The notes under the pieces: model-generated
What the model was told of the DNA's origin: nothing
Databases searched by the model: none
Seen by the model: the letters and a program-made list of their open reading frames with translations, nothing else
Position numbers and translations under genes: made by a program
From: MGBC102946 sp022793145
GTDB taxonomy: Bacteria; Bacillota_I; Bacilli_A; RF39; UBA660
Reading direction: 5' to 3'
DNA length: 55,575 nucleotides
Assembly (NCBI GenBank): GCA_947426265.1
Contig: CANEDJ010000004.1
Coordinates: forward strand, 1 to 55,575
In this document: piece after piece, positions 1 to 8,216 of the stretch
Position numbering within the stretch: the stretch's first letter is position 1
Layout of the letters: each line of letters starts with the position of its first letter

Positions 1-3000
1 TTATAAACAATATCATTTTCTTTTATCAATCTATCATGAATATCATAACTATAAAAAATTTCTGAACCATTTTTGGTTGTTTTCTTCTTTAAAGTTCCAT
101 TACTATTATATTCCTTTGTTTCTATATTTCCTAATGGGTCTTTTTCTGTTAACTCTAAATTGAGCGCATTATAAGTATAAATCGTTCTTTTGTTATTTCC
201 ATCTGTAACAGTTAATAAATTATTATTGTTATCATAAGTATAAATGGTTACTTCATTTAGAGGATTTGTTATTTTTGTCACTTTGTTAAAATTATTATAT
301 TCATATCTTGTGATATTTCCATTTGGATCTGTTTTTGTTAACACATTTCCTAATGCATCATAAGTTGTTTTTTCGCTTCTATTTAATGGATCCATCTTTT
401 CAATCACTCTATCTAATTTATCATAAACAAATGTAGTTGTATGACCTAATCCATCTATGCTTTTTATTTGTCTCCCATTTAAATCATACTCTAGTTTTTC
501 AATTGTTTCATTTAACTCATTTTTCTTTTCTATCACTCTATCAAATGAATCATAAATATAAACTTTAGAATCTCCTAAATAATTGGTTTCTTTCACTAGA
601 TTATTATGACTATCATATTCATATGTGGTCTCTTGATTAAGAGGATTTTTGGTTTTAATAAGATTATTTAAACTATCATAAGTATGAATTGTAATATTGC
701 CATTTCCATCAATTTCTTTAATCACATTATTGTTGTTATCATACTCTTTTGAAGTCTCAATTTTTTGTTTTCCATCCGTTGATTCTTCTACTGTCTTTAA
801 TAAATTGCCTCGATTATCATAAGAATACAAAATTACTTTATTGCTTGTTTTAATTTTTACAACATTTCCATTTTTATCATATTCATATTCTTCAATATAA
901 CCCAATGGATTTGTTTTCTTGACTAACTGATTTAATGTATTGTATTCATAAGTTGTTATGTTGTTATTTGCATCTTTTTTCTTAGTTAAATTATTCATCA
1001 AATCATATTCATTTTGTTCTATGACTAAAGAACCTACTTTTTTCTCTTTTACGTTTCCTCTTTCATCATAAACAGAATAAGTATAAATACTCTTTTCATT
1101 TCTTTCTGTTACTATATTTGATAACGTATCATAACTATAAGTTTTGTAATTGCCTAATTTATCTGTTACTCGAACAATTCTATTTAACTGATCATAAGCA
1201 TAAGTTACACTATTTCCTAATGGATCTATTTCTTTTAATACATTATTGTTTTTATCATAAGTGTATTGATAAGTAATTGTATCATTGATCGTTTTTGAAA
1301 TGACATTGTCAAATTTATCATAACTATAAACTATTGTTTTATTTTGTTCCTTTGTTTTTATCAAACGATTATTAAAATCATAAGAATGTGTTGTAATAAA
1401 ATTTTTAGGACTCGTTTCTTTTATTACATTATTACGTTTATCATAACTATATTTTGTAATATTTCCATTTGAATCTGTTTTTTCTATTACATTTCCCATA
1501 TTGTCATAAGAAATCATTTCTTGAGTTATGTTATCTAATATTGTTTTTGTTATTTGATAGTTCTTATTATATTGATATTCTGTAACAACATTTTCACCAG
1601 TTGTTTTCTTTAATAAATTCCCAACTCCATCGTATTCGTAAGCTGTAATAATTCCTTCTAAATTCTCTTTTGTCACTTTATTTAAATCATTATATTCATA
1701 TGTCTTTGTTTGATATTTATCTTCACTGATTTTTATTTTTTGTGTTAAAACATTTCCATAAATATCATAAGTATATTCTATTTCTTCTCCACTTGAAGTT
1801 GTTTTTTTAATCACTTGTCCTATATTATCATACTCGTAAGTTGTTATAACATAACTAGATGGTGTTCCACTAGAAGAAACTGTATTTTTTCCTATTTTTT
1901 CTTCTATTAATCTGCCTAAATGATCATAAGTATAAAGAGTACAAATATAATAACTATTTGCTTGAACACATTTTTTACTTAACTGATTTACTTTATCATA
2001 GTAATAATATGTATATGCTCCATTTCTATCTACAGTTGATGAAACTTGACCATTTTTATAATAATTGGTGGTTGCTGAATTTGTTTCTAATTTTTCTATT
2101 GTTTTAAATCCACGATTATTATAACTTTCTACCATAGTTTTGAAATCAGTATCATTTGTATGTGTTTTAGTTGTTACTGTAGAAGTAGAACCTAATGTAT
2201 AAGTTTTTTCTTCTAATAAAGTTGTCTCTTCTCCCTCTTCAAAAGAAGTTTTTACTAATCTATTTAAAGTATCATATTCATAAACATAATTTGAATCATT
2301 TGGAAGATTTTTTCTTATTACATTTCCATATTGATCATATTGATAAGTCGTAATATTACCTTCTCTATCAGTTTCTTTTATTTTATTTCCTGAAATATCA
2401 TATTCATAAGTAATTGCATCACAGATCATACTATTGTCACTTGTAGAAAGTAAACTTTGATTGGAATTCCAATTTAAAGATTTTGTAACATTTGTAATTA
2501 ACGTAATTTCTTTACAATTTCCATCCATTACTTTAATTGGTTTATTTTGATAATTGTATTCTGTTTTAGAAATTAATTTAGAATCTTTTCTGATACTTGT
2601 GACATTTCCACGATTGTCATACTCATATTCTGTAATATAACCATCTTCTACCTGTTCTGTTAAAGTCCAACCTAGTTTATTTCTTGTATAAACTGTTTCA
2701 ACATTATTTGCATTCATAATAGAAATAATGTCTCCATTGTCATTATAAGTATAAGTGGTTGTTCCTTTATCATCTGTTTTTGTTTTGATTAATCCTTTGA
2801 TATTATTTACTTCAGAAGGTTCATAATAAGTGTAAGAAATAATTTGAAATTTGCTTTGATCTGCTTCTTCACTATATATAGTTTTCCCATCTAATGGTTT
2901 TACTTGTTTTAATAATGTAACTTCATCAGTATCATAAATATATTCTGTAATGCTTCCAACTTCATTGATTTCTTTGGTGACTTGATTTTTAGAATTATAG

Positions 3001-6000
3001 GTATATTGTTTGATTCCAGAATCCGGATTGGTTACTTTGATAATATTTCCTTTTTCATCTCTTGTATAAGTTGTTTTTGCTGAATTAATATCAGTAATAG
3101 ACGCTACCTCTCCATATTTATTTGTTCCATTTTCTAACTGATAAGTGGTTGTTTTAGCATTTCCATTTGGATTAATTTCTTTATAGACATAACCATCTCT
3201 ATCATAATATTTTTTTGTAATCCTATTATTTGAATCTGTTTCTGTTGTCATATTAGAACTACTATCATAAGTATATGTTATAGTTAATCCTTTTTCATTG
3301 GTTAATTTAGAAATATAATCTTTATAAATACCTTCTGTTATATACTCTAGTGTTAACATAATATAATTATTTTCTTTTATATGAATTAATTGTTTAGATT
3401 CATTATAACTATAAATAGTTTCAATGCCATTTGTATTGATTACTTTAGAAAGTAAATTATCTTTATAGCGATATTCTGTTGTTCTATTCATTGGATCAGT
3501 AACTTTGGTAAGCAAATCATTTTGATATTCTAATATATAAGTTCTATGATTAGAATCTGTAATAGAAGTTAACAAATGATTCGTATAAGTTAAAACGGTT
3601 TTATTTCCATATTGATCAGTAATACTTTCTAACTTTCCATTTTTACCATAAGTATAAATCATTTGTTCTTTTGTTGTTAATACATATTTCTCATTTACAA
3701 TTTGGAATGTATTTCTACTATTTAAAGAAACATATTGTTCATCCTGTTTCATAAAGACATTAATAGAACTATCTGGTAAATGAACAAGATAGGAATGATC
3801 TCCATAAGGATGTTTTTCTACATAAGAATCATAACTAAATGACCATCCATACCCCAATATACTTTCTTTTGTATTTTTAGAATTGTAAGTTCTTATAATA
3901 TTCAAATTATTTGATACTTCGAAATCTACATATTTCCTACTATAATTTCCGTTAAAAGAATTGACTCCTACTTTTCCAAAATGAGGTGCATCATAGACAA
4001 TTGTTTTAATTAATTCTAATGAAGCTTCATCATTTTTAATAAATGTTGTATTATAAGGATAAAACTGAATATTATCACTAACTGTATAAAATCCTCCCTC
4101 ATAAGAACCTGTGTATGGATTTTTAAACTTTGGCCCTTTTTCTGACCCCCAATAATTATAAGGGGCTTTTACTACTATATTGGAAGTAATAGAACCATTA
4201 ATAGAATTATTCACCAATAACTGATCTAAATTTTCTGTATCATATTTTATTCCACCTATTATTTTAGAATTCCATATACTAAGTTGACCATAATTTGTAA
4301 TTGCAAAACCTTTTAAATTTTTAATTTCTGCATTACTAGCAATCATTTGACCACTACTATTAATTACAATACCATTACCATAATAGCTAGATGTAGTAAC
4401 TTCCTCACTTGTTATCATTGTAGGCGAATTATCTTGCCCTGATAAATTTAAAATACCATTTACAGTTATCATGTTATCTTTTTGAATTTTTAATGTTGCA
4501 CCTGAAGATATTTCTAATATTGTATTTTCAGGAATCGTCATATCTCCAAAAAGCACGTATGAACCAGCTGGAATTTTTACATTATTAACATTATTTGGAA
4601 TTAATAAAATCTCACTATATTTAAAATTATATGTATTTCGATTTCCAGAAACATTAACAAATAAATTTTCATCTACAATGTCTAATAATGCCTTTATAAC
4701 GTAGTTTCCATAATCACTTCCTGTTATTTTATTATTTTTTATAGAAACGCTTCCATTTGGTCTATAATTTAATATTATACTAGAATTAAGAATATTTTCT
4801 TCCAATACTAAATTCCTACTATCTTCACCTATCATTACAGTATCTGGAAGCACACTATTTTTTAATGAAATATCTCCATTATTTGTTACTCTTCCAAGAC
4901 ATAAAGCATTACCAGATTTTTCTATTCTAATATTATTACCCTCTAATGTACCCTCATTATATATCGCATCTACTGGCCCAATTGAAGATCCTGGATTATT
5001 ATAACCATTCTTTATCACAGAATAATTCATGATTGCTTGTCCGCTTGGATTAATATGTATAAATTTATTGTTATCAGTAGATGATCCTGGATTATTATAA
5101 TTAATTTTGACTGGATTTTCTTCTGTTCCAAATAATTCAAAAGTGCCATTAACTGTTATTTTTTTTCTACTTTCAAAATTAATAGCACTTCCTTCTTCAA
5201 CTATCAAATTGGTTCCTTCTAGTATTTCTAAATTATCCCGTAATTCATAAGTTCCGCTATATAGTTTAACGTTTCTAATCACGTTTCCTGTTAATTGAAC
5301 TGATACACCATTATTTCTAACATTTTTTAGTGTTAGTAAATCACAAATTTCTAATGGAATAATTATTTTACCTGTTTGGGAATTATTATCTCCCATAAAA
5401 CGATTATCATAAATTTCATTATTTTGACTTCCTTCTTTTAAAATAACGTTTGATAGTAAGGTACTATTTGTTAACTTTATATATCCTGCATTTGTTATAT
5501 TTCCTAAATATGTTTTATGTGAAGAAGAATCTATTGTTATGTAATCTGCTTTTAATATTCCTTCATTGTATATCACATCTACTGGCCCTATTGAAGATCC
5601 TGGATTATAATAATCATTCTTTATCACAGAATAATTCATGATTGCTTGTCCGCTTGGATTAATATGTATAAATTTATTGTTATCAGTAGATGATCCTGGA
5701 TTATTATAATTAATTTTGACTGGATTTTCTTCTGTTCCAAATAATTCAAAAGTGCCATTAACTGTTATTTTTTTTCTACTTTCAAAATTAATAGCACTTC
5801 CTTCTTCAACTATCAAATTGGTTCCTTCTAGTATTTCTAAATTATCCCGTAATTCATAAGTTCCGCTATATAGTTTAACGTTTCTAATCACGTTTCCTGT
5901 TAATTGAACTGATACACCATTATTTCTAACATTTTTTAGTGTTAGTAAATCACAAATTTCTAATGGAATAATTATTTTACCTGTTTGGGAATTATTATCT

Positions 6001-6665
6001 CCCATAAAACGATTATCATAAATTTCATTATTTTGACTTCCTTCTTTTAAAATAACGTTTGATAGTAAGGTACTATTTGTTAACTTTATATATCCTGCAT
6101 TTGTTATATTTCCTAAATATGTTTTATGTGAAGAAGAATCTATTGTTATGTAATCTGCTTTTAATATTCCTTCATTGTATATCACATCTACTGGCCCTAT
6201 TGAAGATCCTGGATTATAATAATCATTCTTTATCACAGAATAATTCATGATCACTTGTCCGCTTGAATTAATATATATAAATTTATTATTATCAGTTGAT
6301 GATCCTGGATTATTATAATTAATTTTGACTGAATTTTCTTCTGTACCAAATAATTCTAAAGTGCCATTAACTGTTATTTTTTTTCTACTTTCAAAATTAA
6401 TAATACTCCCTGCTTCTACTTCAACTATTACTCCCTCTTTAATTACAAGATCTTTACTAACAGTATAATTTCCTTTATGGAGCAACGTATCTTCTGTTAT
6501 TTCCCCAGAAAACTCTCCACCATTTAAAAATACTGTTGGTTCGAATACTTTTTCTCTTTCCACCTCACTTGCCAATATAATTTCTTCTTTTTGTTTTTCT
6601 AATTGATTACTTGGAATAAATACAACCATCATCAAAAAGAAAACCAACCATATCTTTTTCTTCAT
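1..6665 (-). CDS. Giant secreted Rhs/YD-repeat protein (C-terminus off window)
   Basis: The frame is open from the ATG at 6665 to the left window edge, about 2,220 codons with no stop seen, so the C-terminus is missing. The start follows an AAGGAG site. Residues 1-20 form a signal peptide or anchor (MKKKIWLVFFLMMVV). Residues about 45-870 are repetitive, with VNGTLELFG, PVKINYNNPG and ITNAGYIKL units typical of a right-handed beta-helix. About 895-950 resembles the entry domain of Rhs proteins (FNGNYSRKYVDFEVSNN, then GYGWSFSYD). From about 1000 onward there are dozens of YD repeats (for example YEYDNRGNV, YTYDKNNNVLKEIDPLG). Known YD-repeat proteins build a cocoon that often encloses a polymorphic C-terminal toxin; here that end cannot be seen, so toxin, adhesin or wall-associated roles stay open. 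The beta-helix part includes a recent exact duplication. Confidence 0.93.
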   Translation of the reverse strand, partial: MKKKIWLVFFLMMVVFIPSNQLEKQKEEIILASEVEREKVFEPTVFLNGGEFSGEITEDTLLHKGNYTVSKDLVIKEGVIVEVEAGSIINFESRKKITVNGTLELFGTEENSVKINYNNPGSSTDNNKFIYINSSGQVIMNYSVIKNDYYNPGSSIGPVDVIYNEGILKADYITIDSSSHKTYLGNITNAGYIKLTNSTLLSNVILKEGSQNNEIYDNRFMGDNNSQTGKIIIPLEICDLLTLKNVRNNGVSVQLTGNVIRNVKLYSGTYELRDNLEILEGTNLIVEEGSAINFESRKKITVNGTFELFGTEENPVKINYNNPGSSTDNNKFIHINPSGQAIMNYSVIKNDYYNPGSSIGPVDVIYNEGILKADYITIDSSSHKTYLGNITNAGYIKLTNSTLLSNVILKEGSQNNEIYDNRFMGDNNSQTGKIIIPLEICDLLTLKNVRNNGVSVQLTGNVIRNVKLYSGTYELRDNLEILEGTNLIVEEGSAINFESRKKITVNGTFELFGTEENPVKINYNNPGSSTDNNKFIHINPSGQAIMNYSVIKNGYNNPGSSIGPVDAIYNEGTLEGNNIRIEKSGNALCLGRVTNNGDISLKNSVLPDTVMIGEDSRNLVLEENILNSSIILNYRPNGSVSIKNNKITGSDYGNYVIKALLDIVDENLFVNVSGNRNTYNFKYSEILLIPNNVNNVKIPAGSYVLFGDMTIPENTILEISSGATLKIQKDNMITVNGILNLSGQDNSPTMITSEEVTTSSYYGNGIVINSSGQMIASNAEIKNLKGFAITNYGQLSIWNSKIIGGIKYDTENLDQLLVNNSINGSITSNIVVKAPYNYWGSEKGPKFKNPYTGSYEGGFYTVSDNIQFYPYNTTFIKNDEASLELIKTIVYDAPHFGKVGVNSFNGNYSRKYVDFEVSNNLNIIRTYNSKNTKESILGYGWSFSYDSYVEKHPYGDHSYLVHLPDSSINVFMKQDEQYVSLNSRNTFQIVNEKYVLTTKEQMIYTYGKNGKLESITDQYGNKTVLTYTNHLLTSITDSNHRTYILEYQNDLLTKVTDPMNRTTEYRYKDNLLSKVINTNGIETIYSYNESKQLIHIKENNYIMLTLEYITEGIYKDYISKLTNEKGLTITYTYDSSSNMTTETDSNNRITKKYYDRDGYVYKEINPNGNAKTTTYQLENGTNKYGEVASITDINSAKTTYTRDEKGNIIKVTNPDSGIKQYTYNSKNQVTKEINEVGSITEYIYDTDEVTLLKQVKPLDGKTIYSEEADQSKFQIISYTYYEPSEVNNIKGLIKTKTDDKGTTTYTYNDNGDIISIMNANNVETVYTRNKLGWTLTEQVEDGYITEYEYDNRGNVTSIRKDSKLISKTEYNYQNKPIKVMDGNCKEITLITNVTKSLNWNSNQSLLSTSDNSMICDAITYEYDISGNKIKETDREGNITTYQYDQYGNVIRKNLPNDSNYVYEYDTLNRLVKTSFEEGEETTLLEEKTYTLGSTSTVTTKTHTNDTDFKTMVESYNNRGFKTIEKLETNSATTNYYKNGQVSSTVDRNGAYTYYYYDKVNQLSKKCVQANSYYICTLYTYDHLGRLIEEKIGKNTVSSSGTPSSYVITTYEYDNIGQVIKKTTSSGEEIEYTYDIYGNVLTQKIKISEDKYQTKTYEYNDLNKVTKENLEGIITAYEYDGVGNLLKKTTGENVVTEYQYNKNYQITKTILDNITQEMISYDNMGNVIEKTDSNGNITKYSYDKRNNVIKETSPKNFITTHSYDFNNRLIKTKEQNKTIVYSYDKFDNVISKTINDTITYQYTYDKNNNVLKEIDPLGNSVTYAYDQLNRIVRVTDKLGNYKTYSYDTLSNIVTERNEKSIYTYSVYDERGNVKEKKVGSLVIEQNEYDLMNNLTKKKDANNNITTYEYNTLNQLVKKTNPLGYIEEYEYDKNGNVVKIKTSNKVILYSYDNRGNLLKTVEESTDGKQKIETSKEYDNNNNVIKEIDGNGNITIHTYDSLNNLIKTKNPLNQETTYEYDSHNNLVKETNYLGDSKVYIYDSFDRVIEKKNELNETIEKLEYDLNGRQIKSIDGLGHTTTFVYDKLDRVIEKMDPLNRSEKTTYDALGNVLTKTDPNGNITRYEYNNFNKVTKITNPLNEVTIYTYDNNNNLLTVTDGNNKRTIYTYNALNLELTEKDPLGNIETKEYNSNGTLKKKTTKNGSEIFYSYDIHDRLIKENDIVY
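5006..6251. repeat. Tandem direct repeat, 609-bp period, inside the rhs gene
   Basis: Bases 5006-5642 are identical to 5615-6251, giving two perfect units of 609 bp (203 codons, frame kept) plus 28 bp. A diverged partial third copy continues to about 6420, and a diverged flank precedes 5006. The unit encodes part of the beta-helix region. Perfect identity over 637 bp, synonymous sites included, next to older diverged copies points to a very recent unequal crossover or slippage event. Confidence 0.95.
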
Positions 6666-6883
6666 ACCTTACTCCTTACTAAAAAAATCACCTTGTTATT
6701 TTGATTAATACTTTCAAAATACAAGATGACTCTATTCTTTATTCGTACCAACCAAAAAACATAATCTTACCTGTTGTTAGTACTACTTTCTACTGTTAAT
6801 CACATAGTAACATACATACACTAATAAATCAATCATTTGTGAAAAAAAAGTGAAATTCATAATATTAAACTTATCAGACAAAC

Positions 6884-6912
6884 TTTTCTTTTCACCAAAC
6901 ATAAGATATAAT
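6884..6912 (+). promoter_or_regulatory. Possible sigma-A promoter for the HD-domain gene
   Basis: A TATAAT box lies at 6907-6912, 17 bp after a weak TTTTCT at 6884-6889. It sits in the 270-bp gap divergent from the rhs gene. The -10 box is convincing and the -35 is poor. The rest of this gap is AT-rich and shows no other structure I can name. Confidence 0.4.
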
Positions 6913-6935
6913 CAATATAAAGAGAGATGAAGAAA

Positions 6936-7556
6936 ATGGGAATTGATAACGAATTAAAAAAATATATTGAAACTAATATATTTCCAAAATATGAAAAATC
7001 CCATGAAATAGAACATATAAAATATGTAATTGATAGATGTTTTTCCCTCATCAAACAAAATGGATTAATAATTCACCCCAATATAATTTATACAATTGCA
7101 GCATACCATGATATTGGACATCATATTAATTCCAAAACTCACGAAATGATATCAGCAAAAATTATGATACAAGATAAAAACTTACATCAATTTTTTTCTG
7201 ATAAAGAATTCATTATAATAAAAGAAGCAATTGAAGATCATTGTGCTAGTTCAAAAAGGAAACCTAGAAGTATATATGGAAAACTCATATCTTCTACTGA
7301 CAGAAATAACAGTGTTGAACAATGCTTAATATAGGGAAAGAAACTAGATCTCAAAGCAGATGATGAAGCTTTATTTTTAAGATCTTTTGAAGTATTAAAG
7401 CAAAAATTTGGAATTGGTGGTTACGCAAAATTTTATTTTAAAGATATAATCTATGAACAATTTTTACAAGAATTAAGAATCCTATTACAAAATCAAGAAA
7501 TATTTTGTGAAATTCAAAGAAAATACATAAAAGAACTAAAAAGCCAAGGAAAATAG
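6936..7556 (+). pseudogene. HD-domain phosphohydrolase, interrupted by an in-frame stop
   Basis: This is a metal-dependent HD-domain hydrolase relative. Visible elements are a first His (HEIEHIKYV), the HD pair in AAYHDIGHH, and a downstream D in SSTDRNNSVEQ. A TAG at 7332-7334 ends the first reading segment after EQCLI. The same frame then continues without another stop to 7556 (KKLDLKADDEALFLRSFEVL, then GGYAKFYFKD), which reads like the normal C-terminal half. A short piece around the stop also seems to be missing. The ATG at 6936 suits the AAAGAGAG site better than the ATG at 6927. TAG is an ordinary stop elsewhere here (ucpA, gre), so this looks like gene decay. Confidence 0.8.
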
Positions 7557-7610
7557 AAAATTATTTTTACCCATTTTTTGTAAAGTCAAAATATGAAATG
7601 AATAACAAGT

Positions 7611-7639
7611 CTGTTTTTTTGAAAAAACAGCTTTTTTTG
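7611..7639 (+). terminator. Rho-independent terminator after the HD pseudogene
   Basis: CTGTTTTT pairs with AAAAACAG, followed by CTTTTTTT. The def promoter -35 box lies inside the hairpin. Confidence 0.75.
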
Positions 7640-7648
7640 TGGTAAAAT
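7619..7648 (+). promoter_or_regulatory. Sigma-A promoter of def
   Basis: TTGAAA at 7619-7624 and TAAAAT at 7643-7648 are spaced 18 bp. The ATG at 7668 follows a CGGAGT ribosome binding site. The promoter overlaps the preceding terminator. Confidence 0.65.
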
Positions 7649-7667
7649 AATAAACGGAGTTGATATT

Positions 7668-8216
7668 ATGTTTAAGAAATTAAATATACTTGATGAAAAA
7701 AATCCTCTTTTGCGCAAAAAAAGTGAAGATGCCATTTTCCCACTTTCTAAAGAGGAAAAAGTTTTAATTCAAAGAATGATTGATCATCTGACATATAGTC
7801 AAATTGAAGAATATGAAAAAAAATATGATTTACGTCCTGGAATGGGACTTGCATTTCCACAATTAGGAATCAATAAAAGAATCATTGTAATTGTCTATGA
7901 AGTAGAAGAAGGAACTTTTGAAAATTACGTATTCATCAATCCTAAAATCGTCAGTCATTCAACAGAAATGATTGCCGCTGAAGCTGGAGAAGGATGTTTG
8001 AGTGTCAATAGAGAAGTAGAAGGACATGTTGCTAGATACGCTAGAGTTACTGTAGAAGGATTCGATGAGAATGGAGCCCCAATCAGAGTTCGTGCTAGAG
8101 AAGATTTGGCGCTTGCTTTCCAACATGAAATTGATCATCTAGATGGAATTTTATTCTATGATAGAATCAATAAAAAACACCCATTCTATACAGAACAAGA
8201 AATGAGGTTAATTTAA
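7668..8216 (+). CDS. def: Peptide deformylase
   Basis: Def removes the N-formyl group from nascent proteins at the ribosome exit, using a metal ion. All three family motifs are present: GMGLAFPQ (58-65), EGCLS with the metal-binding Cys (108-112), and QHEIDHLDG with the HExxH metal site (153-157). At 182 residues it has the usual length of Gram-positive type 2 enzymes. The second motif-I position carries Phe-Pro instead of the usual Ala-Pro. The gene ends in TAATG, sharing one base with the next start, so the two are probably translationally coupled. Identity is very secure. Confidence 0.97.
   Translation: MFKKLNILDEKNPLLRKKSEDAIFPLSKEEKVLIQRMIDHLTYSQIEEYEKKYDLRPGMGLAFPQLGINKRIIVIVYEVEEGTFENYVFINPKIVSHSTEMIAAEAGEGCLSVNREVEGHVARYARVTVEGFDENGAPIRVRAREDLALAFQHEIDHLDGILFYDRINKKHPFYTEQEMRLI

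Noticed and set aside
1..3700. CRISPR-like regularly spaced short repeats
   Set aside because: The periodicity comes from YD-repeat codons in an open reading frame; units are diverged and have no spacers.
5450..6250. Two identical 63-codon plus-strand open frames
   Set aside because: They are antisense shadows of the exact tandem repeat in the rhs gene, with no ribosome site of their own.
7332..7334. TAG as a reassigned sense codon
   Set aside because: TAG ends ucpA, gre and ftsQ normally in this window, so a code change is not supported.
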